Source of the DNA: Alphaproteobacteria bacterium
GTDB lineage: Bacteria; Pseudomonadota; Alphaproteobacteria; Micavibrionales; Micavibrionaceae
Assembly (NCBI GenBank): GCA_018608245.1
Contig: JABAZY010000019.1
Span: forward strand, 26,772-90,771
Direction: 5' to 3'
DNA length: 64,000 nucleotides
Made by a program: the position numbers and the translations under genes. Below, piece by piece: positions 8,337 to 16,960 of this stretch. Under the pieces are notes generated by a model that did no database searches, was not told the origin of the DNA, and saw nothing but the letters and a program-made list of their open reading frames with translations. Every line of letters starts with the position of its first letter. Within the stretch, counting starts at the first letter, position 1.

Positions 8337-8786
8337 ATGTTAATTTCAATCGCCCATGCACAAGAAGCCGCTGATGAATTGGCGCAAGATCTAGCAACTA
8401 GTCCTGCCGCTGCTGATATGGTCAGCACAGGGATTTGGAATATGGGTTTGATCTTTGCTCTAGTATTTATGTTCTATTTTCTTCTTATCCGCCCACAGCA
8501 AAAGCGTTTCCAAGAGCACAAAGTGATGCTGGATAACCTTAAAAAAGGGGACAAAATTGTAACTGCTGGTGGGTTGCTTGGTAAAATTCATAAACTTACA
8601 AGTGACGAAGAAGTTGTCGTTGATTTAGGTGAAGTGAAAGTGACAGCTGTAAGAGCCACTATTCAAGCTAAGAGCGATCAACCGCCAATGCTTGATAAAA
8701 AGAAAGAACCAAAAAAAGCAGACAAAAAAGAACCAAAAAAAGCAGACAAAAAAGAACCTGCTAAAAAGAAAACTGATAAGAAGTAA
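8337..8786 (+). CDS. yajC: Preprotein translocase subunit YajC
   Basis: A single-pass inner-membrane protein that associates with SecD and SecF and helps the SecYEG channel. The product has 149 residues. The membrane helix is at about 33-56 (MGLIFALVFMFYFLLIRPQQ), followed by the conserved KRFQEHKVMLDNLKKGDKIVTAGGLLGKI. The final 35 residues are a lysine-rich tail built on a tandem DNA repeat, making the protein longer than the usual 110. AAGGAA lies about 8 bases before the ATG. It is followed after 10 bp by secD, and secF follows secD, so the three form an operon. Confidence 0.95.
   Translation: MLISIAHAQEAADELAQDLATSPAAADMVSTGIWNMGLIFALVFMFYFLLIRPQQKRFQEHKVMLDNLKKGDKIVTAGGLLGKIHKLTSDEEVVVDLGEVKVTAVRATIQAKSDQPPMLDKKKEPKKADKKEPKKADKKEPAKKKTDKK
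8703..8758 (+). repeat. 24-bp tandem repeat in yajC tail
   Basis: Two full copies of a 24-bp unit (8703-8726 and 8727-8750) plus 8 bases of a third encode a KEPKKADK octapeptide repeated in the lysine-rich tail of YajC. Each unit contains a run of seven A residues, a site prone to length change. Confidence 0.85.
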
Positions 8787-8796
8787 GACTTAAACT

Positions 8797-10350
8797 ATGG
8801 TTCAAATTGCCCGTTGGAAAATTATTCTAGTCCTGATTGTTTGTTCACTGGGCTTTCTTTATAGTGCGCCAAACCTTATGGGGCAGGGGGCGCGTGCATG
8901 GACGCAAGAACATTTGCCAGCTATTTTTCCACAAAAGACAATTAATCTAGGGCTAGATCTGCGCGGTGGAGCACATTTGTTACTTGAGGTTGATCTTGAT
9001 GTGGTGATTGAAGAGCGCCTTGATGATCTAGTGGATTCTATCCGTCCTGATTTGCGTGAAGCTAAATTGGGCTATAAACGCCTAAAAGCGCAAGATGATG
9101 GGGTTATTGTTACGCTGCGTGATGAGGAAGATGCAGACGCTATTAAGAGGATTATCCGTAACATTGATCGTGAATTAACACTCACTCAAGAAGACGGCAA
9201 CATCAAAGCTAGTTTCTCTGACGAAAAAATCAAAGAGATTGCTGATTTAACAATGAGCCAATCAATTGAGATTATTCGTCGCCGTATTGATGAAACGGGC
9301 ACAAAAGAGCCTGCTATTCAACGTCAGGGTGAAAAAAGGATTTTGGTTCAATTACCGGGGCTTGATGATCCTTCAGAAATTAAAGCGTTAATTGGTACAA
9401 CAGCTAAGCTGACATTCCATTTGGTTGACCGATCAGGTGGCGGTGAGGGGGGCGGTATGATGACGCTCCCTGTGGCTGATGAACCAGGGCGTAGTTTGTC
9501 AATTCAACGCCGTGCCATGTTAACGGGCGATATGTTAGTGAATGCGCAATATGCCCCTGATCAAAATGGTCAAGCGGCGGTGTCATTTAAATTTAACGCG
9601 CTGGGCGCAAAGCGTTTTTGTGATTTAAGTCGTGAGAATGTAAATCAATTATTCGCTATTGTTTTAGATAAAGAAATTATTAGTGCGCCTGTTATTCGTG
9701 AGCCTATTTGTGGTGGACAGGGGCAAATCTCTGGTAGTTACTCTGTAAAGGAAGCTAGTGATTTAGGATTACTACTACGCGCTGGTGCATTACCCGCACC
9801 GCTTGAAATTATGGAAGAGCGTACCGTTGGGCCATCACTTGGTGCTGACTCAGTTGAGGCGGGTAAGATTGCCAGCTTAATTGGTTTAGCTGGCGTACTT
9901 GTTTTTATGGCTTTAACTTACGGGTTGTTTGGATTATTCGCGAACGTTGCGCTGGTCGTAAATGTGGCGCTTATTTTTGCGCTTCTTTCTAGCTTACAAG
10001 CAACATTAACTTTACCTGGGATTGCGGGGATCGTGTTGACCATTGGTATGGCCGTGGATGCGAACGTGTTGATCTTTGAACGCATAAAGGAAGAGGTCAA
10101 TAATGGACGCTCACCGTTATCTGCTGTTGATGCAGGGTTTAGCCGTGCGATGGGGACAATTATTGACTCCAACTTAACAACATTAATTGCTGCTATTATT
10201 CTTTACTCTTTCGGTACAGGGCCTATCAAAGGGTTCTCTGTTACTTTAGGGATTGGAATTATAACATCATTCTTCTCAGCAATCATGGTGACTAGGCTTT
10301 TAGTTGTTTACTGGTTGAAGAAGAAAAAACGTAGCGCGTTGCCCCTATAA
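8797..10350 (+). CDS. secD: Protein translocase subunit SecD
   Basis: An inner-membrane RND-superfamily protein that uses the proton gradient to help draw exported proteins through SecYEG. 517 residues, typical length. The first membrane helix is at about 8-25. The P1 hallmark GLDLRGGAHLLLEVD is near residue 50, and the periplasmic domain carries IEIIRRRIDETGTKEP near 165. Five more helices at about 350-510 include the conserved GMAVDANVLIFERIKEE in the fourth transmembrane region, with the Asp needed for proton use. The gene lies 10 bp after yajC and 27 bp before secF. Confidence 0.97.
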   Translation: MVQIARWKIILVLIVCSLGFLYSAPNLMGQGARAWTQEHLPAIFPQKTINLGLDLRGGAHLLLEVDLDVVIEERLDDLVDSIRPDLREAKLGYKRLKAQDDGVIVTLRDEEDADAIKRIIRNIDRELTLTQEDGNIKASFSDEKIKEIADLTMSQSIEIIRRRIDETGTKEPAIQRQGEKRILVQLPGLDDPSEIKALIGTTAKLTFHLVDRSGGGEGGGMMTLPVADEPGRSLSIQRRAMLTGDMLVNAQYAPDQNGQAAVSFKFNALGAKRFCDLSRENVNQLFAIVLDKEIISAPVIREPICGGQGQISGSYSVKEASDLGLLLRAGALPAPLEIMEERTVGPSLGADSVEAGKIASLIGLAGVLVFMALTYGLFGLFANVALVVNVALIFALLSSLQATLTLPGIAGIVLTIGMAVDANVLIFERIKEEVNNGRSPLSAVDAGFSRAMGTIIDSNLTTLIAAIILYSFGTGPIKGFSVTLGIGIITSFFSAIMVTRLLVVYWLKKKKRSALPL

Positions 10351-10377
10351 TTATAGAGCAAAGAGAGATTTTGAAGA

Positions 10378-11319
10378 ATGTTAAAATGGGTTCCTGAAAA
10401 CACAAAAATTAATTTTATTGGCATGCGCTGGGGCGCGTTCGTGCTGTCCTCTATGTTGATTGTGGCATCACTCGGATTGCTATTTTCCAAAGGCTTAAAC
10501 TTCGGTATTGATTTTACAGGCGGTACATTAATTGAAGTGCGTACAGTTGCAACGCCTGACTTGTCAAAATTACGTGGTGATCTTAATGGTCTTGAACTTG
10601 GTGGTATCTCCATACAAGAATTTGGCGCCCCTAATGACATTTTAATACGTTTGCCTGAGCAAGCCGGCGGTACAACAGAACAAGAAGCGGCCATTACTAG
10701 CGTTAAAAATTTGCTAGAAGAACAATACACAGAAGTAGATTACAGGCGTGTTGAATTCGTTGGTCCACAAGTTGGTGAAGAGCTAAAGAAAAAAGGAATG
10801 TATGCTGTTCTATTTTCAATGCTTGGGATGCTGGCCTATATTTGGTTTCGTTTCGAATGGCAATTTAGTGTCGCGGCGATTATAGCCCTTCTCCATGACT
10901 CTATTGCCATTATTGGATTATTCGCTCTTACGCAGATGGAATTTAATTTATCAACGGTCGCGGCTATTTTGATGATTGCTGGTTATTCTATTAACGATAC
11001 TGTTGTGGTGTTTGACCGTATCCGAGAGAACTTACGTAAGTTCAAAAAGATGCATGTGCATGAAGTTTTAAACATGTCCGTCAATCAAACATTATCTAGA
11101 ACGTTGATGACCTCTATCACGACATTATTGGCTTTATTTTCACTATGGTATTTTGGTGGAGAAGTTATTCGTGGATTTGTTGATGCGTTAATTGTTGGGA
11201 TTGTGATCGGAACATATTCTTCTATCTTTGTGGCCTCACCAGTACTGACATTCTTGAATATTCGTCGTGGTAAAGTATCACAAGATAAGCCTGTTGAAGC
11301 CGAAGTAGAAACACCTTAA
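10378..11319 (+). CDS. secF: Protein translocase subunit SecF
   Basis: The partner of SecD in the proton-driven export complex. 313 residues with six predicted membrane helices. Hallmarks are LNFGIDFTGGTLIEVR near residue 40, GPQVGEELKKKGMYAVL near 130 and AGYSINDTVVVFDRIRENLR near 205, all diagnostic. The end is a short acidic tail. AGAGAG is about 9 bases upstream of the ATG. The gene is in one operon with yajC and secD, and a peptidoglycan-binding protein gene follows after 18 bp. Confidence 0.97.
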   Translation: MLKWVPENTKINFIGMRWGAFVLSSMLIVASLGLLFSKGLNFGIDFTGGTLIEVRTVATPDLSKLRGDLNGLELGGISIQEFGAPNDILIRLPEQAGGTTEQEAAITSVKNLLEEQYTEVDYRRVEFVGPQVGEELKKKGMYAVLFSMLGMLAYIWFRFEWQFSVAAIIALLHDSIAIIGLFALTQMEFNLSTVAAILMIAGYSINDTVVVFDRIRENLRKFKKMHVHEVLNMSVNQTLSRTLMTSITTLLALFSLWYFGGEVIRGFVDALIVGIVIGTYSSIFVASPVLTFLNIRRGKVSQDKPVEAEVETP

Positions 11320-11337
11320 TTAGTTAAGAGGGATCAA

Positions 11338-12294
11338 ATGAATTTATCCAATATTACAGTTACAGCGTTGATGGCAAGTTTGTCTTTATCCGCTTTTTCT
11401 ACTCAGGTAGATGCTCAAAAAATGGGCAATCGTGATGACATGCATATTGTCAGTAACTTAAAGACAGCCCAACGTCTTAATGCACCTATGGGTAATCGTG
11501 ATGATGTACAAATTGGAAGTAATAGCCAAGTATTAGAAGCGCGCATTTCGGATACAGATGGTTTTGAAATCACTGAAACACCGGTACAGATGAGCACATT
11601 GTCGCAAGACCTCGATCAGTTAGAAAATTTGGTTTATTCAGACACAGATTATTTAAGCATGTCTATGTCAGATCCTTTGATGCCAATGGGCAGTGATATT
11701 CCTGCAAACGCCCGTCCTGGTGAGTGCTACGGTAAAGTTTTAATTCCTGCTGTGACAGAAGATATAACAGACCGTATCCAAGTGTCACAAGAACAACAAG
11801 TTATTGCGCGAACAATCCCTGCGCAATACGAAGTGCGACAGGAGAAAATTCTAGTTAGTCCTGGCCGTCAATATTGGAAAGCTGGACGTGGACCAGTCGA
11901 ACAAGTTAATCAATTAACAGGTGAGATTATGTGCCTGATTGAAGAGCCACCTGTTTATCAAACAATTGAAAAACGCATTTTGGTTGCACCTGAAATGCCC
12001 GAGTATAAAACGCAACCTGCTGCTTTTGAAACGATAACACGTTCACGTGTTGTACAACCAGAGCGCACAGAGTGGCGTCGTATTTTATGCGAAACAAATG
12101 TAACACCTGATGTTGTAACAAATATTCAACAAGCGCTTTTAAACCGTGGCTATAATGTTGGTGCTGTTGATGGTCAGTTCAATAAGCAAACATTGGGCGC
12201 GATTAACCAGTATCAAGTGAATAATGGTTTGGCAACGCGCGGTATTACGCATGAGACACTTAGTAGTTTGGGTGTTTCTATTCTGAGAATGTAG
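11338..12294 (+). CDS. Exported protein with PAxY-type repeats and C-terminal peptidoglycan-binding domain
   Basis: The product has 318 residues. A Sec signal peptide covers about residues 1-26, cut after a VDA site. Two short repeats follow (MGNRDDMHIVSN and MGNRDDVQIGSN, about 30-60). The middle starts with GECYGKVLIPAV at about 128 and alternates PAQYEV / ILVSPG / PVYQTIEKRILVAPE / PAAFETITRSRVVQPE motifs, a repeat layout known from cell-wall-binding proteins of several proteobacteria. The last 60 residues match the peptidoglycan-binding PGBD-1 fold (VTNIQQALLNRGYNVGAVDG). It is probably periplasmic, held to the wall. The tight spacing after secF suggests co-transcription, but the link may be incidental. 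The exact role is unknown. Confidence 0.75.
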   Translation: MNLSNITVTALMASLSLSAFSTQVDAQKMGNRDDMHIVSNLKTAQRLNAPMGNRDDVQIGSNSQVLEARISDTDGFEITETPVQMSTLSQDLDQLENLVYSDTDYLSMSMSDPLMPMGSDIPANARPGECYGKVLIPAVTEDITDRIQVSQEQQVIARTIPAQYEVRQEKILVSPGRQYWKAGRGPVEQVNQLTGEIMCLIEEPPVYQTIEKRILVAPEMPEYKTQPAAFETITRSRVVQPERTEWRRILCETNVTPDVVTNIQQALLNRGYNVGAVDGQFNKQTLGAINQYQVNNGLATRGITHETLSSLGVSILRM

Positions 12295-12303
12295 GGCTTT
12301 CTA

Positions 12304-12696
12304 ATGGATGTTACGCCACTCATCGGTGAAGGTCAGCAAATTGTTCAATCCTATGCAGGCGGACAGTTTCGGATCAGTAGTGTGAATTATGAAGGTGCGA
12401 TTTTTCTTTGGCCTGATAAAGTTATTGATTGGAATGGTGCGCCAGAAAAATTCTCTTCATTTATGATTGATCATTTCCAACCGCTCATTGATATTGCAAA
12501 TGAGATTGATGTGTTGTTGCTAGGTACAGGTGATAAAATGGAATATGTTTCTCCACAACTGCGCCAAGCCTTAAGTCACAACAAACTACCTGTCGATGTC
12601 ATGGACACAGGCGCAGCCTGCCGAACTTATAATGTTCTTATGGCAGAAGGACGCCGTGTTGTCTGTGCGTTGATGCCGACATCAGTTAATCAATAA
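12304..12696 (+). CDS. Mth938-domain protein (DUF498/NDUFAF3 family)
   Basis: A small protein of 130 residues related to mitochondrial NDUFAF3, a complex I assembly factor; its bacterial role is unknown. The conserved core is visible: INYEG-like SSVNYEGAIFLWPDKVIDW near residue 25, LLLGTGDKM near 78 and LPVDVMDTGAACRTYNVLMA near 100, followed by RRVVCALMP. It is encoded 9 bp after the peptidoglycan-binding protein and ends at a strong bidirectional terminator. Alphaproteobacteria often carry it next to secF and a phytoene-synthase-like gene, as here, apart from the intervening sodB. Confidence 0.88.
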   Translation: MDVTPLIGEGQQIVQSYAGGQFRISSVNYEGAIFLWPDKVIDWNGAPEKFSSFMIDHFQPLIDIANEIDVLLLGTGDKMEYVSPQLRQALSHNKLPVDVMDTGAACRTYNVLMAEGRRVVCALMPTSVNQ

Positions 12697-12729
12697 AAAA
12701 AGCCAGTACAATTAAGTAACTGGCTTTTT
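12696..12729. terminator. Bidirectional intrinsic terminator
   Basis: AAAAAGCCAGT and ACTGGCTTTTT form an 11-bp stem around a 12-base loop, with T-runs on both strands. It lies between the convergent Mth938 and superoxide dismutase genes and can serve both. Confidence 0.88.
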
Positions 12730-12751
12730 AAATTCTGTAAGCGAAAATAAA

Positions 12752-13378
12752 TTAAGCTGCTATCTTAAGAGGGCCTTTTTCGAAAAGCTCTGCCACGTAA
12801 TCCCAATTGATCATGTTGTCTACAAATGCTTCCAAATATTTAGGACGCGCATTGCGGTAATCAATATAGTAGGCATGCTCCCAAACATCACAGCCAAGCA
12901 AAGCTGTCTTACCAAACACAACAGGGTTTTCACCGTTTGGTGTTTTAACAATTTCTAATTTACCGCTTGCGTTATCCATTGCTAACCAACACCAACCAGA
13001 GCCGAATTGTGTCATGCCCGCATCAATAAAGCTTTTGCGGAATGCGTCATAACCACCTAAGTCTTCTTTGATTTTTGCTTCAAGTGAGCCAGACATAGAA
13101 GTGCCTCCACCATTTTTCTTCATCCAATTCCAGAAATGAATGTGATTATAATGTTGACCAAGTTGGTTAAACAATCCCGCTTTGGTTGGGTCTTTGTGGG
13201 CTGCAACCATCGCTTCTTCAAGTGATAGGTTTTCTAGTCCGCTATCCGCAATTAATTCATTACCTTTTACAATATAGGCATTATGATGCTTATCATGGTG
13301 AAATTCTAATGTCTCCGCTGACATGTAGGGATCTAGGTCATCATAAGCATAAGGTAGTTCAGGAAGTTCAAAAGACAT
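12752..13378 (-). CDS. sodB: Superoxide dismutase, Fe/Mn type
   Basis: Converts superoxide to oxygen and hydrogen peroxide in the cytoplasm. The product has 208 residues. The N-terminal domain contains the metal-binding histidine motif EFHHDKHHNAYI near residue 27 and FNQLGQHYNHIHFWNW near 70. The C-terminal domain has FGSGWCWLAMD near 125 and the second metal site DVWEHAYYIDYRNARPKYL near 165. The order and residues resemble the iron form more than the manganese form, but metal cannot be fixed from sequence alone. The gene is divergent from the phytoene-synthase-like gene and is bounded by the terminator at 12696. Confidence 0.95.
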   Translation of the reverse strand: MSFELPELPYAYDDLDPYMSAETLEFHHDKHHNAYIVKGNELIADSGLENLSLEEAMVAAHKDPTKAGLFNQLGQHYNHIHFWNWMKKNGGGTSMSGSLEAKIKEDLGGYDAFRKSFIDAGMTQFGSGWCWLAMDNASGKLEIVKTPNGENPVVFGKTALLGCDVWEHAYYIDYRNARPKYLEAFVDNMINWDYVAELFEKGPLKIAA

Positions 13379-13422
13379 TATTTTCTCCTTTAGATTTGTA
13401 CCAGTTCGTGTTTAAAAGACAC

Positions 13423-14211
13423 ATGCTAACTTACAGTGGAAATTTGATACGTCAACATGATCCTGATCGTTTTTTATTAAGCGTGTTGATGCCTGCCGAA
13501 TATCATAAGGCGTTATGGGCATTATTCGCGTTTAACTACGAAGTGGCTAAGACCCGTGAGGTTGTGTCCGAAACAACAATAGGGCTTATTCGCCTGCAAT
13601 GGTGGCGAGAGGCAATAGGGGAGATCTATGATGGTCTACCCATTCGGAAGCATGAAATATTAGATGATTTGGCAGAGGCTATTAAAAGGTATGATCTTCC
13701 CCGTGAGGCGTTTGAGGAATTAATTTATACGCGTGAGTTTGATTTGGAAGGGGTGGCACCAGAAACGAGAGAAGGACTTAATTTATACCTTAAAGGAGTA
13801 AGCGCAACTTTGTCGCTATTAGCGTTATTGATACTGGATGAACCAGCTAACGATACGGATGTCGTGGATATTTCCACATGCTATGGATTAGTTGGGATAG
13901 CACGTTCTTTACCGTTTATGCTCTCAAAAGGGCATGTAATGCTCCCGCAAGATCTATTAAAAGAGAATAATTTATCTCCTAAAAAAATATGTGATTTCAA
14001 TTGTAAAGATGATCTAGTTCAAGTAATAGAACAGTTATTACAAACGAAAACGCCGTATCGTAAGCTCAAATCTAGGTATTTGAAAGCGTTACAAGCAATG
14101 ACAAAAATATATGAGAAAAAAATAGTAGCTAATAGATACAATGTATTTGATAGTAAAATGGCCGTACCAGCTCGCTTCATGGCGCTTCGTGTTTGGTTTG
14201 CTAGCTTTTAA
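13423..14211 (+). CDS. Squalene/phytoene synthase family protein, NDUFAF6-like
   Basis: The product has 262 residues with the all-helical isoprenoid synthase fold signature RLQWWREAIGEIYDG near residue 48. In true phytoene synthases two Asp-rich motifs bind the diphosphate. Here the expected first site reads FNYEVAKTREVVSETTIGL and the second CYGLVGIARSLPFML, without those aspartates. This matches NDUFAF6-type proteins, which lack synthase activity and support complex I assembly in mitochondria. A matching Mth938/NDUFAF3-type gene lies just upstream, so a shared respiratory role is a reasonable inference. The start at 13423 was chosen because the upstream extension of the frame lies inside the dismutase gene. 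Confidence 0.82.
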   Translation: MLTYSGNLIRQHDPDRFLLSVLMPAEYHKALWALFAFNYEVAKTREVVSETTIGLIRLQWWREAIGEIYDGLPIRKHEILDDLAEAIKRYDLPREAFEELIYTREFDLEGVAPETREGLNLYLKGVSATLSLLALLILDEPANDTDVVDISTCYGLVGIARSLPFMLSKGHVMLPQDLLKENNLSPKKICDFNCKDDLVQVIEQLLQTKTPYRKLKSRYLKALQAMTKIYEKKIVANRYNVFDSKMAVPARFMALRVWFASF

Positions 14212-14239
14212 GTGAGTGCGTCATCTGGTTCACGTGACC

Positions 14240-15610
14240 TCAGGCCCATTTCTTCATGTCATTTAAGGCGCGGTTTGCGATGGCTTTTTTGCGCGCACGG
14301 CCTTTTTCCTTACCTTTAAGGCCCTTTTTCTCTTCGGTACTTAGTTCATAAGGGGGGAACAAGCCAAAGTTCACATTCATTGGTTGGAAGGTATCAGCAT
14401 TTCCACCTCCTGTGATGTGCCCTAATAATGCACCCATTGCAGTGGTGTCAGCAGGTGGAAAACTCTCTATATTCAACCGTTCTGCTGCGGCAAAGCGACC
14501 CGCCATGAGCCCAACAGACGCACTTTCAACATACCCTTCACATCCTGTGATTTGTCCTGCAAACCTGATCCGTGGTTGCGCCTTCATGCGTAGTTGCTGA
14601 TCCAAAAGCTTTGGTGAATTGATGAATGTGTTGCGGTGAATACCGCCAAGGCGCAAAAATTCTGCGTTTTCTAACCCTGGTATCATGCGGAACGCCTCAG
14701 TCTGTGCGCCGTATTTCATTTTGGTTTGAAACCCAACCATATTATATAGCGTACCGAGGGCGTTATCTTGACGTAGTTGTACCACAGCCCATGGCTTCTC
14801 ATCAGAATTAGGGTTTGTTAAGCCCACTGGCTTCATTGGGCCAAAGCGTAGTGTCTCAACACCACGGCTGGCCATAACTTCGATAGGCATGCATCCTTCA
14901 AAATAAGGGGTGTTTTTTTCCCACTCCTTAAATTCAGTTTTTTCTGCATCAATAAGTGCGTCAATAAAGGCATAATATTGCTCCTTATTCATAGGGCAAT
15001 TAATATAATCTGACCCTGTTCCAGCTGGGCCTTCCTTATCATAGCGTGATTGGAACCATGCAATGTCAAAGTTGATGCTCTCTTTGTGCATAATGGGTGC
15101 AATAGCATCGAAAAAAGCTAATTCGTCCTCACCACCAATTTCTTGAATGGCTTTGGCTAAGTCAGGCGACGTCAGGGGGCCTGTCGCGATAATAACGCTA
15201 TCCCAATCCTCTGGCGGTAATCCTGCTATTTCACCACGTTCGATAGTGACTAAAGGGTGTTCTTCAAGGGTTTTGGTCACATTTTGAGAGAAAACATCGC
15301 GATCGACAGCCAATGCGCCGCCTGCAGGGACGGCGGCTTTGTCACCCTCACGCATGATAAGTGAGTTACAGATACGCATTTCCTCATGGAGCACACCAAC
15401 GGCGTTGTATTCCTTATCATCAGATCGGAAAGAATTTGAACAGACAAGCTCGGCTAATCCTTCTGTGTGATGAGCCTCCGTCTTACGAACAGGGCGCATT
15501 TCATGCAAAACCACTGGCACGCCCATTTCAGCCGCTTGCCATGCCGCTTCTGAGCCTGCTAAGCCACCGCCAATGATATGAATAGGGTTATCTGTTCGCT
15601 TATTTGTCAT
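14240..15610 (-). CDS. trmFO: Methylenetetrahydrofolate--tRNA-(uracil-5-)-methyltransferase
   Basis: Makes 5-methyluridine at position 54 in the T loop of tRNA, using methylenetetrahydrofolate and FADH2. 456 residues. The N-terminal FAD-binding motif [17 protein letters not shown] begins near residue 13. The family-specific motifs [21 protein letters not shown] near 57, [12 protein letters not shown] near 145 and [16 protein letters not shown] near 360 are all present. The C-terminal basic tail is ordinary. The gene stands alone on the minus strand between the phytoene-synthase-like gene and the TerB-like gene. Confidence 0.95.
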   Translation of the reverse strand: MTNKRTDNPIHIIGGGLAGSEAAWQAAEMGVPVVLHEMRPVRKTEAHHTEGLAELVCSNSFRSDDKEYNAVGVLHEEMRICNSLIMREGDKAAVPAGGALAVDRDVFSQNVTKTLEEHPLVTIERGEIAGLPPEDWDSVIIATGPLTSPDLAKAIQEIGGEDELAFFDAIAPIMHKESINFDIAWFQSRYDKEGPAGTGSDYINCPMNKEQYYAFIDALIDAEKTEFKEWEKNTPYFEGCMPIEVMASRGVETLRFGPMKPVGLTNPNSDEKPWAVVQLRQDNALGTLYNMVGFQTKMKYGAQTEAFRMIPGLENAEFLRLGGIHRNTFINSPKLLDQQLRMKAQPRIRFAGQITGCEGYVESASVGLMAGRFAAAERLNIESFPPADTTAMGALLGHITGGGNADTFQPMNVNFGLFPPYELSTEEKKGLKGKEKGRARKKAIANRALNDMKKWA

Positions 15611-15778
15611 GTTTTTATCCTTTATTGCGCTGTTTTACTGGATTTTTAATCGTCTAGCAAGCACGGGATTAAAGGGATTAATGCTTAAATTTTAATCATT
15701 TATACATCTTATTGTATAATAATAGATAGGTTGAACTAATTATTATAAAAATTAACAAAAAGAGATCATGGGGCAATT

Positions 15779-16249
15779 ATGAGAGAATTAGTACCGGAAA
15801 GCCGTTTTTTTATGTGGAGAGCCATTGTTGCGATGGCGCATGCTGATGGTGTTGTAACACCACACGAAATTTCATTTATTCACGAATATGCACAAAATGT
15901 TTCTTTTACAAAGGAGCAGGTAAGCGTTTTGGCGAATGATTTGCAAACACCGCAAGATCCCTATGATATGTTCTCTCGCATTGAAGCGCAGGTAGATAGA
16001 AAAGATTTCTTTGCTCTTGCTCGTGCGCTGTCATGGTGTGATGGGGATTTTGCTGCACAAGAAAAACAAATTATTTCATGTTTAGAAAAAGTTTTCATTG
16101 ATGAACAAAATGCTCAACTTTTGGAAGAGAGTAGGGATGTTACACAGAATTTAAAACTTGAAGGCGAACAACAATGGGGGGTAGAGGCTGTACAAACAAA
16201 AGGCATTATGGGCTTTTTGACTAAACTCACGTCCGCATCTGCTTCATAA
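15779..16249 (+). CDS. TerB-like (tellurite resistance TerB family) domain protein
   Basis: The product has 156 residues. The core WRAIVAMAHADGVVTPHEISFIHEYA (about 12-38, seen in part as AHADGVVTPHE) and ALARALSWCDGDFAAQEKQII near 80 correspond to the two paired TerB-type metal-binding helices with the D-G-x-x-x-x-x-E pattern. TerB folds are all-helical, and the function of many stand-alone members is unknown; no tellurite genes are near. It is soluble with no signal peptide. The ATG follows AAAGAGATC at normal distance. Its 3' end almost meets a convergent lipoprotein gene. Confidence 0.65.
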   Translation: MRELVPESRFFMWRAIVAMAHADGVVTPHEISFIHEYAQNVSFTKEQVSVLANDLQTPQDPYDMFSRIEAQVDRKDFFALARALSWCDGDFAAQEKQIISCLEKVFIDEQNAQLLEESRDVTQNLKLEGEQQWGVEAVQTKGIMGFLTKLTSASAS

Positions 16250-16250
16250 T

Positions 16251-16790
16251 TTATTGAAGGTATTGCTGGTAAGTCTTTATATTAACGTAGCTAGGCAGCT
16301 CTGGCTCAGTTAAAGGGTTTTTAGGATAGTTCTTTCCATCATATTTCATCATTATATTTTTATCCGGCATGTTTGTTCCTGATAGTCTAACAACGATGTC
16401 ATGATAGTTATTTGTTTGTGCTGGGCCAATATAAATGGGGCCACGTATATTCATCATGTCAGAGACAAAAGAGAAACTATTGTCGCCTGCCTTGAAAATA
16501 GCCATGCCACAGCCTGACCAACCGCACCAATAAGAATATGGGATTTTAAATAATACGATACCATCACGTAATCGGTCATTATTGATATCAACACGTACAA
16601 AGTCATATTGTGAGTGTGCAGGCGCACCCTTACGCGCCAAAAACTGTTCAATATTATTAATTAATACAGAATCTTTAGGGTCGTTCTTGTTGGGTGGCAT
16701 AGGCGTTAAACCACCGTCATGGACTCCGTTACTACCGCAGGCGCTTAAACATAAGCATAAGACGATCATGATCAAGAATGAATATTTCAT
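16251..16790 (-). CDS. Hypothetical lipoprotein, 179 residues
   Basis: The N-terminus MKYSFLIMIVLCLCLSACGS is a lipoprotein signal peptide with lipobox LSAC (Cys18). The mature part has VRVDINNDRLRDGIVLF around residue 65 and YSYWCGWSGCGMAIF near 85, the former resembling an FG-GAP/calcium-loop-like D-x-N-x-D pattern. Two cysteines in the WCGWSGCG stretch could form a disulfide. A function is not recognised. The gene is divergent from nhaD; a perfect 18-bp inverted repeat lies about 35 bp upstream of its start. Confidence 0.7.
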   Translation of the reverse strand: MKYSFLIMIVLCLCLSACGSNGVHDGGLTPMPPNKNDPKDSVLINNIEQFLARKGAPAHSQYDFVRVDINNDRLRDGIVLFKIPYSYWCGWSGCGMAIFKAGDNSFSFVSDMMNIRGPIYIGPAQTNNYHDIVVRLSGTNMPDKNIMMKYDGKNYPKNPLTEPELPSYVNIKTYQQYLQ

Positions 16791-16825
16791 GCGCCGATAT
16801 TCCTATTTGAATAAGGCAATATCAA

Positions 16826-16865
16826 GACGTATTTATAATTCATCCCAATGAATTATAAATACGTC
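16826..16865. promoter_or_regulatory. Perfect 18-bp inverted repeat between divergent genes
   Basis: The arm at 16826-16843 (starts GACGTATTTATAATTC) is exactly complementary to the arm at 16848-16865, with a 4-base loop CCCA. There is no T-run on either side. It lies between the lipoprotein start and the probable nhaD promoter. It could be a regulator-binding site, a cruciform or part of a 5' leader. Confidence 0.6.
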
Positions 16866-16880
16866 AAAAGACTGTTATGG

Positions 16881-16908
16881 TTGACAAAAGCTAGTGGTAT
16901 GCCAGAAT
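16881..16908 (+). promoter_or_regulatory. Probable sigma-70-type promoter for nhaD
   Basis: TTGACA at 16881-16886, a perfect -35 element, is followed after 16 bases by CAGAAT at 16903-16908, a 4/6 match to TATAAT. The nhaD ATG follows 52 bp later. Confidence 0.5.
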
Positions 16909-16960
16909 CGTATAGCGTTTCATTTTGAATGCTTTTTAAACTTCAATACTAGGATATTTC

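Noticed and set aside
13186..13422. Longer start for the phytoene-synthase-like protein
   Set aside because: The extra 79 residues lie inside the superoxide dismutase gene on the other strand; the family core starts just after the ATG at 13423.
15611..15778. tRNA or small RNA in the gap before the TerB-like gene
   Set aside because: No cloverleaf or strong hairpin was found; the gap is AT-rich and looks like plain promoter DNA.
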